This document shows positions 1 to 5,148 of a DNA stretch of 5,148 nt, in pieces. Location of the stretch: assembly GCA_947302865.1 (NCBI GenBank), contig CAMYWS010000107.1:1-5148 (forward strand), read 5' to 3'. Made by a program: the position numbers and the translations under genes. The notes under the pieces were generated by a model that made no database searches, had not been told where the DNA came from, and was given only the letters and a program-made list of their open reading frames with translations. The stretch comes from an uncultured Clostridia bacterium (GTDB lineage Bacteria; Bacillota_A; Clostridia; Christensenellales; CAG-138). How positions within the stretch are numbered: position 1 is the stretch's first letter; every line of letters starts with the position of its first letter.

Positions 1-332
1 AGGACATCCACAACGGCTATCTTAAGCGCAAGAGGAGCGAGGACGGCGGCAAGCGGATGCAATGGCTCTGGAAGCGTCCGACGACGAATTTCGGCCGCTG
101 GAGCTCCGACCAGCAGCACGCCTCGATCCTGCTGCAGATCGACGAGCTGCCCGAAGGCGATCTTTCGCAATGCGGGAAAAAGGTCCTGCAGCGCGTCATC
201 TGGGCGGAGAGCGACGACCCCGAAAGCATGGTCCCGAAGCGCACGACCTTCACGACCGTCAACGTTCCCGATACCCCGCCCGAGCTCGTCCGCTGGCTGA
301 ACGGCGAGACGCTCAGCCGGTTTCAGGATTGA
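1..332 (+). CDS. C-terminal part of an unrecognised protein (5' end outside window)
   Basis: An open frame runs from the window edge (first full codon at position 3) to a TGA at 330-332, giving about 109 residues of a C-terminus. I do not recognise the family. The fragment is hydrophilic and rich in charged residues and Trp, with an early basic stretch (KRKRSEDGGKR), then a Trp-rich segment (WLWKRP, FGRWSSDQQH), and it ends in LNGETLSRFQD. There is no membrane segment and only one Cys. Codons in this frame prefer G or C at the third position, as the neighbouring transporter genes do, and a terminator hairpin begins 6 bp after the stop, so I take it as a genuine gene end. An internal ATG at 57 is the first Met visible, but the frame is open upstream of it, so the true start is probably outside the window. 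It converges on the transporter operon and need not be related to it in function. Confidence 0.7.
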   Translation, partial: DIHNGYLKRKRSEDGGKRMQWLWKRPTTNFGRWSSDQQHASILLQIDELPEGDLSQCGKKVLQRVIWAESDDPESMVPKRTTFTTVNVPDTPPELVRWLNGETLSRFQD

Positions 333-338
333 TTGCAA

Positions 339-370
339 AACGCCTCCCCCGAAAAGAAGGGGGAGGCGTT
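339..370 (+). terminator. Hairpin terminator of the left-hand gene
   Basis: A perfect 12-bp inverted repeat, AACGCCTCCCCC (339-350) and GGGGGAGGCGTT (359-370), encloses the 8-nt loop GAAAAGAA. It starts 6 bp after the stop codon at 332. The T-tract on the plus strand is poor (CCGTGTATTTT follows) and on the minus strand is only TTTT, so it may act in both directions, as is common between convergent genes. The stem is certain; termination is inferred from stem stability and position. Confidence 0.75.
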
Positions 371-394
371 CCGTGTATTTTAAGAATATTGATA

Positions 395-406
395 TAAGTA
401 TACTTA
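395..406. repeat. 12-bp perfect palindrome in AT-rich spacer
   Basis: TAAGTATACTTA reads the same on both strands. It lies in the AT-rich part of the convergent intergenic region, where no gene start is nearby on either side. It could be a protein-binding site or chance in AT-rich DNA; no function can be assigned. Confidence 0.3.
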
Positions 407-419
407 CTTATCCTTTTTC

Positions 420-449
420 AGAAGATCGATTGAATTATATCGATCTTCT
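420..449. repeat. 11-bp perfect inverted repeat (hairpin)
   Basis: AGAAGATCGAT (420-430) and ATCGATCTTCT (439-449) form a perfect 11-bp stem with the 8-nt loop TGAATTAT. Neither strand has a U-run directly after the stem, so it is not a standard intrinsic terminator. It could be a backup terminator, an RNA 3'-end stabilising structure for readthrough transcripts, or a relic of a small repeat. Confidence 0.45.
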
Positions 450-451
450 TA

Positions 452-577
452 AGAATCATTATAATTATATATACGCCGTCTGCTGTCAGAATCCTTTTTT
501 TGAACTGTGAACTTCTTCGGACTTTTTCCGATAAAAAAGGACCGATCTTTTCGACCGGTCCTTTGTATAATGATTCT
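452..577. repeat. 12-bp inverted repeats bounding the operon terminator segment
   Basis: AGAATCATTATA (452-463) is exactly repeated in inverted orientation as TATAATGATTCT (566-577). The right arm overlaps the stop codon of the nupQ-like gene (576-578), and the 102-bp segment between the arms contains the operon terminator. No clear target-site duplication flanks the arms (CTTCTTA on the left, ATCGCTC on the right). The identity is seen directly; a miniature-element or structural role would be inference. Confidence 0.35.
533..564 (-). terminator. Intrinsic terminator of the ABC transporter operon
   Basis: Read on the minus strand, AAAGGACCGGTC (564-553) pairs with GATCGGTCCTTT (547-536) to form a 12-bp stem with one G-U wobble and a GAAAA loop. 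A run of six T (538-533), three of them paired in the stem, completes the signal. It starts 12 bp after the stop of the nupQ-like gene, which marks the 3' end of the three-gene operon. The opposite strand lacks a good T-run. Confidence 0.9.
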
Positions 578-1508
578 ATCGCTCCTCCCGGAAGTACGCA
601 AGTCCCAGGCTTTGCGGCGGGAGGTTTTCACGCTTCTTGCGTAAGGAGACGATGATCAGCACGATGAGCGTGACCACGTACGGCACGAGCTCGAACAGCT
701 CCTTGATGCCGATCGGGAAGTTTGTGCTCAGCACCAGCAGCCCGCCGAAGCCGATGGACGCAAAGATGCTGATCGCCGGGCGCCACGTGGTAAAGATAAC
801 GATCGCGATCGCCAGCCATCCGGCCGCGTCGATCTGCGGCTCCGACCATGTGCGCGAACTTGCCATGATGTAATACAGTCCGCCGAGACCGGCGATCATG
901 CTGCCGATGATGGTCGCAAGATACTTATACCGTGTGACGTTGACGCCCGCGGCGTCCGCCGTCGCCGGATTCTCGCCGACCGAACGAAGCTGCAGCCCCG
1001 TGCGTGTGTACCGCAAAAACAGCGAGGTCAGAATTGCGATGCCGATCCCGACGTACGCAAGCCAGCCCGGGTGGTTCCCGTCGCCGAAGTAGTTGACGGA
1101 TCTCGTGATATCGAGGTTTGCGATGTCGGATTTTGCAAGCTTGGTCAGAACACCGCCGAGGAAGTTTGCAAAGCCGGTGCCGAAGATCGTCATCGAAAGA
1201 CCGGTGACGTTCTGATTCGCGCGCATCGTGACCGTCAGGAAGCAATACAGAAGCCCCATCAGGAACGAGCCGATGAGACAGCACATGATCGGTATCATGA
1301 CCGCGAGGAACGTGTTCATCTCCGCAACGGAATGCTCATAGAGGTACGCGCCGGTCGTTCCGGCGATCGCCCCGATAAACATGATGCCCGGAATGCCGAG
1401 ATTCAGGTTGCCGGATTTCTCCGTCAGGATCTCACCTGTGCTGCCGAACAGCAGCGGCATGCCGTAAACGACGGCCCTCGGGATAAAGTCTGCGATAAAC
1501 TTCCACAT
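576..1508 (-). CDS. nupQ: ABC transporter permease, NupQ/YufQ-like (BMP-type nucleoside importer)
   Basis: This is a 310-residue integral membrane protein of the BPD_transp_2 superfamily, the second of the two unlike permeases that form the channel in BMP-type nucleoside importers. It has about eight to nine hydrophobic segments, roughly at residues 8-23, 37-57, 66-92, 103-122, 147-166, 196-216, 226-240, 245-263 and 272-290. Two family hallmarks are present: GEILTEKSGNLNLGIPGIM (25-43), matching the family GE(x)nERSG-N-G-EG pattern, and the cytoplasmic loop VGENPATADAAGVNV (177-191), where the ATPase should dock. The tail is basic (RKKRE, 290-294). The ATG at 1508-1506 is preceded by GGGAGGT (1522-1516) with a 7-nt spacer. 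That site lies inside the last codons of the permease gene upstream, and only 3 bp separate stop and start, so translation is probably coupled. The length is normal for the family. The family call is firm; a nucleoside substrate is inferred from gene order and family. Confidence 0.93.
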   Translation of the reverse strand: MWKFIADFIPRAVVYGMPLLFGSTGEILTEKSGNLNLGIPGIMFIGAIAGTTGAYLYEHSVAEMNTFLAVMIPIMCCLIGSFLMGLLYCFLTVTMRANQNVTGLSMTIFGTGFANFLGGVLTKLAKSDIANLDITRSVNYFGDGNHPGWLAYVGIGIAILTSLFLRYTRTGLQLRSVGENPATADAAGVNVTRYKYLATIIGSMIAGLGGLYYIMASSRTWSEPQIDAAGWLAIAIVIFTTWRPAISIFASIGFGGLLVLSTNFPIGIKELFELVPYVVTLIVLIIVSLRKKRENLPPQSLGLAYFREER

Positions 1509-1511
1509 ACG

Positions 1512-2651
1512 TCACACCTCCCGCTTCTTATGACGGCCGAACTGCAGCTGATAGTTGATGAAGAACTCACAGCCGATGATAAAGAACAGGATGATCGCCA
1601 TCAGCATGTTTGCAAAGTTCTTGTCGAGACTGACGCCGTCCGGCATCGGGACCTCCTTCGCGCCGAACTGCATGAACACCAGCAGCAGCGACGAAAAGAT
1701 CATGCCGATCGGATTGAACTGCGACATCCACGAGACCATGACGGCGGTATAGCCGCGCCCGTCAACGGAGTTGGCGGCGATCGTGCCTTCCGCGCCGACG
1801 ATCAGAAAGCCCACCAGTCCGCACAGTGCGCCGGAAAGGATCATCGTGCGGATGATCACGCGATTGACCTTGATGCCGGCATAGGACGCCGTGCGTTCGC
1901 TTTCGCCGACGACGGCGATCTCAAAGCCGTGCTTGCTGAACCGGAGATACAGGTAAAGCAATACGGTCAGAACGGCGACGACGGCGATCGAGAACAGATA
2001 CTGCGTACCCGGTTTGCCACCGATCTTTGTGAAATTGCCGATACCGGCGGACGCAAGGTCCGAGTTGATCATGCCGACCGCGGTGCCGTTCGGCGACCAG
2101 AGGTATTTGAATCCGCGATAGGAAACCATGAACTTGACGATCTGCAGCGCAACGTAGTTCATCATCAGCGTAAACAGCGTTTCGTTCGTGTTCCAGCGGG
2201 ATTTGAAGAACGCAGGCAAAAAGCCCCACAGCGCGCCGGCAAGCACGGCGGCAAGCAGCATCGCCGGGAACAGGATCGCGTTCTTGACCTCCATGGAAAC
2301 GCCGGGATTATTGAAGAACGGCATCCTGCCCGCGTAAAACATGCAGGCGGCGGCTGCGAATGCGCCGATCAGCACCTGACCCTCCGCGCCGATGTTCCAG
2401 AAGCGCATTTTGAAAGCGGGTGTGACGGCCAGCGAAATGCCGAGCAGACATGCTACCTGATACGCCGTCTTCCACGTCTTGCGTTCGCTGCCGAACAGTC
2501 CCTTGAACATTTTGTCCACGACGGTGATCGGATTCATCTTCGTGAACAGGAACGTGATCAACGCGCAGAGCATGATCGCGATCACGATCGCCGCGCCGCG
2601 GATCAGCCACGCTTTCCATACGGGAAGGTTGTCTCGTTTTGCAATATGCAC
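1512..2651 (-). CDS. nupP: ABC transporter permease, NupP/YufP-like (BMP-type nucleoside importer)
   Basis: This is the first and longer of the two channel-forming permeases, about 379 residues, BPD_transp_2 superfamily. About nine hydrophobic segments are visible, with a first helix near residues 16-38. The NupP-type hallmark FWNIGAEGQVLIGA occurs at about residues 85-98, and the cytoplasmic coupling loop GESERTASYAGIKVNR at about 249-264. The protein ends in the basic tail GRHKKREV. Start choice: the frame can be extended to a GTG at 2660, but that codon overlaps the strong ribosome binding site GGAGGAGGT (2667-2659). The GTG at 2651-2649 sits 7 nt after it and is preferred, giving MHIAKRDNLP. 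The preferred start lies 1 bp after the TAA of the ATPase gene, and the ribosome site is formed by that gene's last codons, which points to coupled translation. Substrate assignment to nucleosides rests on family and context. Confidence 0.92.
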   Translation of the reverse strand: MHIAKRDNLPVWKAWLIRGAAIVIAIMLCALITFLFTKMNPITVVDKMFKGLFGSERKTWKTAYQVACLLGISLAVTPAFKMRFWNIGAEGQVLIGAFAAAACMFYAGRMPFFNNPGVSMEVKNAILFPAMLLAAVLAGALWGFLPAFFKSRWNTNETLFTLMMNYVALQIVKFMVSYRGFKYLWSPNGTAVGMINSDLASAGIGNFTKIGGKPGTQYLFSIAVVAVLTVLLYLYLRFSKHGFEIAVVGESERTASYAGIKVNRVIIRTMILSGALCGLVGFLIVGAEGTIAANSVDGRGYTAVMVSWMSQFNPIGMIFSSLLLVFMQFGAKEVPMPDGVSLDKNFANMLMAIILFFIIGCEFFINYQLQFGRHKKREV

Positions 2652-2652
2652 G

Positions 2653-4203
2653 TTATTCACCTCCTCCGAGTTTGGTCATCATCAGTCCGATCTGTTCCTT
2701 CGTCACGTTCCGCCCGTCGACGACGCCGGACACCTGCCCGCCGCACAGCACGAGAATGCGGTCACACAGCTCCAGAAGCACGTCAAGGTCCTCGCCGACG
2801 TAGATAACGGCTACGCCTTTCATCTTTTGTTCGGTCAGAAGGTTGTAGATCGTGTAGGACGTGTTGATGTCCAGTCCGCGCACAGCGTAGGCCGTCATCA
2901 GCACCGTCGGGCTCTGCTTGATCTCACGTCCTACCAGCACCTTCTGCACGTTGCCGCCGGAAAGACGGCGGAGCGGGATTTTGTCGATGTTCGGCGTTAC
3001 GACCTCGAGGTCGTTGACGATCTCGTTGGCGAGCTGTTTCGGGAATTTGTGGTTATAGAACGGGTTGAACCTGCCCATCCGGTAGCTTCGAAGCATGACG
3101 TTGTCGGTGATGCTCATGCTCCCGACGAGCCCCATGCCGAAGCGGTCCTCCGGCACGAACGAGAGCAGAATGCCCGAGTGGATGATCTTCAGCGGATCCA
3201 TGCCGTTGATGAGCCGCTCTTCGCCGGTCTTCGGCTCGATGTAGGTGATCCTGCTTTCCGGCTCGATCTGCTGCAATCCGGCGATCGCTTCCAGCAGCTC
3301 ACGCTGTCCGCTGCCCGCGATGCCCGCGATACCGAGGATCTCGCCCGCGTTCGCGGAGAAGCTGACGTCCTTCAGCCGTTTGACGCCCTCGGCGTCCTTC
3401 ACGGTCAGATGCTCGACGCGCAGGCGTTCTTTGATCTCCTCCGCCTTCGGACGGTCGATGTTCAGACTCACCGCGCGGCCGACCATCATGTCGGTCAGGC
3501 TCTGCTGGTCCGCGTTCTTCGTCTCCACGTCGCCGATGTATTCGCCTTTCCGGAGGATCGCGACGCGGTCGGATACGTCCAGCACCTCGTGCAGCTTGTG
3601 CGTGATGATGATCAGCGATTTGCCGTCCTTTTTCATGTTGCGCATGACGGCAAACAGCTTTTCCGTTTCCTGCGGCGTCAGAACCGCCGTCGGCTCGTCG
3701 AGGATCAGGATATCCGCGCCGCGATACAGGACCTTGATGATCTCGACGGTCTGCTTCTGCGAGACCGACATGTTGTAGATCTTCTGATTCGGGTCGATGT
3801 CAAAACCGTAGCGTTCGCTGATCTCCTTGATCCGCTTTGCCGCGCGTTTGAGATTCAGCATGCCCTTCTCTTCCAGACCGAGAATGATGTTTTCCGTCGC
3901 GGTAAAGACGTCCACCAGCTTGAAATGCTGATGGATCATGCCGATCCCGTGTTCGAACGCGTCCTTCGGCGACTTGATGGTCACCGGCTTGTCGTGGATA
4001 TAGATCTGTCCCTCGTCCGGGTAGTAGATGCCGGACAGCATGTTCATCAGCGTGGTCTTTCCGCTGCCGTTTTCACCGAGCAGCGAAAGGATCTCGCCTT
4101 CATGCAGTTCCAGATTGATGTTCCGGTTGGCGATCACGCTGCCGAAGTGCTTGGTGATGCCTTCCATTCTGACGGCATTTTTGACTGTTTCCAAGACGTG
4201 CAT
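2653..4203 (-). CDS. nupO: ABC transporter ATP-binding protein with two fused ATPase domains, NupO/YufO-like
   Basis: This is a 516-residue twin-ATPase protein of the sugar/nucleoside importer type (RbsA/NupO group), expected on the cytoplasmic face of the two permeases. Domain 1 (about 10-245) has Walker A GENGSGKT (43-50), Q-loop Q92, a modified signature MSVSQK (145-150), Walker B ILILDEPT (165-172) and switch His202. Domain 2 (about 260-510) has a degenerate Walker A, GIAGSGQR (294-301), with Gln and Arg in place of Lys and Ser/Thr. Its signature LSGGN (414-418) is intact, its Walker B is replaced by VLMTAYAV (434-441), and Glu471 sits where the switch His would be. Loss of Lys in domain 2 is usual in this family. 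Start: the ATG at 4203 has GGAAAGG directly against it, which is too close. A TTG at 4194-4192 lies 8 nt after AAGGA and fits better, so the protein may be three residues shorter. It is the first gene after promoter 4243-4271. Confidence 0.93.
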   Translation of the reverse strand: MHVLETVKNAVRMEGITKHFGSVIANRNINLELHEGEILSLLGENGSGKTTLMNMLSGIYYPDEGQIYIHDKPVTIKSPKDAFEHGIGMIHQHFKLVDVFTATENIILGLEEKGMLNLKRAAKRIKEISERYGFDIDPNQKIYNMSVSQKQTVEIIKVLYRGADILILDEPTAVLTPQETEKLFAVMRNMKKDGKSLIIITHKLHEVLDVSDRVAILRKGEYIGDVETKNADQQSLTDMMVGRAVSLNIDRPKAEEIKERLRVEHLTVKDAEGVKRLKDVSFSANAGEILGIAGIAGSGQRELLEAIAGLQQIEPESRITYIEPKTGEERLINGMDPLKIIHSGILLSFVPEDRFGMGLVGSMSITDNVMLRSYRMGRFNPFYNHKFPKQLANEIVNDLEVVTPNIDKIPLRRLSGGNVQKVLVGREIKQSPTVLMTAYAVRGLDINTSYTIYNLLTEQKMKGVAVIYVGEDLDVLLELCDRILVLCGGQVSGVVDGRNVTKEQIGLMMTKLGGGE

Positions 4204-4242
4204 CCTTTCCGCAGAGGCAGATAGCCCTGCCGATGATATACT

Positions 4243-4271
4243 ATTATATCAGATTCACAAACGTTTGTAAA
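4243..4271 (-). promoter_or_regulatory. Sigma-A promoter for the ATPase-permease operon
   Basis: On the minus strand, TTTACA (4271-4266) is the -35 and TATAAT (4248-4243) the -10, with a 17-bp spacer. A TG one base upstream of the -10 (TGATATAAT) gives an extended -10. The -35 matches the TTGACA consensus at five of six positions and the -10 is perfect. Transcription should begin near 4236, leaving a leader of about 33 nt before the ATG at 4203. The leader can form a weak 5-bp hairpin (GGCAG/CTGCC, 4216-4231) upstream of the ribosome site. The promoter is a prediction from sequence, but an unusually good one. Confidence 0.85.
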
Positions 4272-4272
4272 T
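4253..4272. promoter_or_regulatory. Palindromic operator of LacI/PurR type over the promoter
   Basis: The 12-bp perfect palindrome ACAAACGTTTGT (4257-4268) extends to a 20-bp near-palindrome, ATTCACAAACGTTTGTAAAT, with a single mismatched pair. It covers the -35 hexamer and most of the spacer of the operon promoter, a position suited to repression. The central CG and AAACGTTT core are typical of LacI/GalR-family sites; the enterobacterial PurR site ACGCAAACGTTTGCGT shares that core. It fits the CcpA cre consensus poorly, because the outer TG and CA are missing. The regulator is not encoded in the window. Confidence 0.65.
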
Positions 4273-4292
4273 GAAAAGTATGATTCCTGACG

Positions 4293-4319
4293 AAAAAAAG
4301 GGCAGTCGGAAGACTGCCC
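4293..4319 (-). terminator. Intrinsic terminator after the BMP binding-protein gene
   Basis: On the minus strand GGGCAGTC (4319-4312) and GACTGCCC (4307-4300) form a perfect 8-bp stem with a TTCC tetraloop, followed by seven T (4299-4293). It starts 17 bp after the stop codon at 4337. It should end most transcripts of the binding-protein gene before they reach the ATPase and permease genes, allowing at most partial readthrough. Confidence 0.92.
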
Positions 4320-4336
4320 AATTCGTGTCGTTCAGA

Positions 4337-5148
4337 TCAATAGCTCTCGTTCAGCAGCGTGATGCCGTCGATGCGAAGATCGAAGTACGGAGCGCTGCGG
4401 AATTCGGACTCATGGAAGTAGCCGTCCGCGATAACCTCGGTGTCCGGGGTGTATGCCGGATCGGTATCGACATCCGCCTGATAGGAGTCAAGTTTCGCGC
4501 CGCCGACAGTGAACGCGTCGGTGCTGAAGACGTGCAGTGTGCCCGCTTCGAGCGCTGCCTTCGCCGCGTCGATCGCCGCCTGCGTGTCTTTCGCCGCAAC
4601 CGCATCGTTCAGCTCAAAGAGCTCAACGGAGCCGGTCTCGATCGTGCCGGTCCAGTCTGCCGGAATCGCTTCGCCTGCCGCCGCCGCCTTGATCGCGTAC
4701 TCATAGTACGGTTCCCAGTTGATGCGGGAAGAAACGATATAGGTGTTCGGGCCGACGGAAACGGTGCTGCCGTTGTAGGATACGTTCGGAACGCCTCTGC
4801 TCTCGCATGCGGACGGTGCGCCCATGGAATCAGCGTGCTGCGAAATCAGGACGCAGCCGCCGTCCATCAGCTTGATTGCGCTTTCCTTCTCAGCTTTCTC
4901 ATCGTACCAGGAACCGGTGAAGATGACGTCCATCGTGACGGTCGGGACGATGGAACGAACGCCGAGGAAGAAGGAAGTATAGCCGGACACAACCTCTGCA
5001 TAGGTGAACGCGCCGACGTAGCCGATCTTGAGCTGGTCTTCGGTGATCTTGCCTTCGTCAAGCATTTCCTTGAGCTTCATGCCCGCAGCAATACCCGCGA
5101 GATAACGGCCTTCATAGATCGCCGCGAACGCATTGTGGTAGTTCGGAA
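4337..5148 (-). CDS. BMP-family substrate-binding lipoprotein of the ABC importer (N-terminus outside window)
   Basis: The C-terminal 269 residues of a basic membrane protein (BMP/PnrA/NupN) family binding protein are visible; the reading frame is open to the right edge, so the Met at 5080 is internal. The visible part begins PNYHNAFAAIYEGRYLAGIAAG, a strongly conserved BMP segment. It continues with IGYVGAFTYAEVVSGYTSFFLGVRS (from about visible residue 41), FTGSWYDEKAEKESAIKLMDGG (76-97) and ISQHADSMGAPSACE (101-115), which match the family's hinge and second-lobe motifs. The expected signal peptide and lipobox lie in the missing part; normal members have about 350 residues, so roughly 80 are missing. 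Characterised relatives bind purine nucleosides (Treponema PnrA) or guanosine (NupN), and the adjacent NupOPQ-like genes support this, but the ligand is not proven. The frame ends in NESY at TGA 4339-4337, followed by a terminator, so this gene may be highly expressed on its own. Confidence 0.93.
   Translation of the reverse strand, partial: PNYHNAFAAIYEGRYLAGIAAGMKLKEMLDEGKITEDQLKIGYVGAFTYAEVVSGYTSFFLGVRSIVPTVTMDVIFTGSWYDEKAEKESAIKLMDGGCVLISQHADSMGAPSACESRGVPNVSYNGSTVSVGPNTYIVSSRINWEPYYEYAIKAAAAGEAIPADWTGTIETGSVELFELNDAVAAKDTQAAIDAAKAALEAGTLHVFSTDAFTVGGAKLDSYQADVDTDPAYTPDTEVIADGYFHESEFRSAPYFDLRIDGITLLNESY

Noticed and set aside
62..397. Plus-strand 111-codon frame overlapping the left-hand gene
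   Set aside because: It is Arg/Ala-rich, reads through the terminator hairpin, and the alternative frame open from the window edge has the expected codon pattern and a stop just before the hairpin.
566..571. TATAAT on the plus strand as a -10 element
   Set aside because: No -35-like hexamer lies 16-18 bp upstream, it is part of the inverted repeat at the nupQ stop codon, and no plus-strand gene follows.
449..631. Minus-strand 60-codon open frame running from the nupQ 3' end through the terminator
   Set aside because: It overlaps the nupQ end in another frame, crosses the operon terminator and has no convincing ribosome binding site; the peptide is basic and featureless.
1071..2807. Plus-strand open frame of 578 codons opposite both permease genes
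   Set aside because: It is antisense to two well-supported permeases and its translation is a His/Arg/Asp-rich composition typical of the opposite strand of GC-biased codons, with no recognisable domain and no ribosome site evident.
2479..4224. Plus-strand open frame of 581 codons opposite the ATPase gene
   Set aside because: It mirrors the ATPase gene, whose motifs are unmistakable; the antisense product is low in complexity (many His, Asp, Arg, Val) and matches no family I know.
4253..4272. The palindrome as a CcpA catabolite-response site
   Set aside because: It shares the central AA-n-CG-n pattern but lacks the outer TG and CA expected in a cre site on both sides, so a different LacI-family regulator fits better.
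4204..4336. Purine riboswitch or other structured leader before the ATPase gene
   Set aside because: The predicted leader is only about 33 nt and offers a weak 5-bp hairpin, too short for a known purine riboswitch fold.

Overview
The window looks like chromosomal DNA from a moderately GC-rich, low-GC-type Gram-positive bacterium, most likely a member of the Clostridia. The evidence is GC-rich coding sequence beside AT-rich intergenic DNA, AGGAGG-type ribosome binding sites, sigma-A-type promoter hexamers, hairpin-plus-U terminators, and proteins that resemble clostridial versions of their families. That placement is an inference; no taxonomic marker gene is present.

Layout: from the left edge to 332 is the 3' end of a plus-strand gene I cannot assign. 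From 333 to 575 is a 243-bp convergent intergenic region. It holds a strong hairpin terminator for the left gene, an AT-rich stretch with several palindromes, and a clear minus-strand terminator for the transporter operon. From 576 to 4203, on the minus strand, are three tightly packed ABC transporter genes in the transcriptional order ATPase (nupO-like), permease (nupP-like), permease (nupQ-like). From 4204 to 4336 is a short intergenic region with a terminator, an excellent sigma-A promoter and a perfect LacI/PurR-type palindrome overlapping it. From 4337 to the right edge is the C-terminal 269 residues of a BMP-family substrate-binding lipoprotein; its start lies outside the window.

How the genes work together: the gene order BMP, ATPase, permease, permease matches the BMP-type nucleoside importers such as Bacillus subtilis NupNOPQ (YufNOPQ). 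The BMP protein should capture a nucleoside-like ligand outside the cell, the two unlike permeases should form the channel, and the single twin-domain ATPase should drive import. The binding-protein gene is separated from the rest by its own terminator and a second promoter, so the two parts can be expressed at different levels. The exact substrate cannot be read from the sequence.

This is mostly an ordinary nutrient-uptake locus; I found no sign of a new defence or mobile system. The most informative details are the operator-overlapped promoter, the way degenerate ATPase motifs fall into one composite ATP site, and the palindromes in the left intergenic region.
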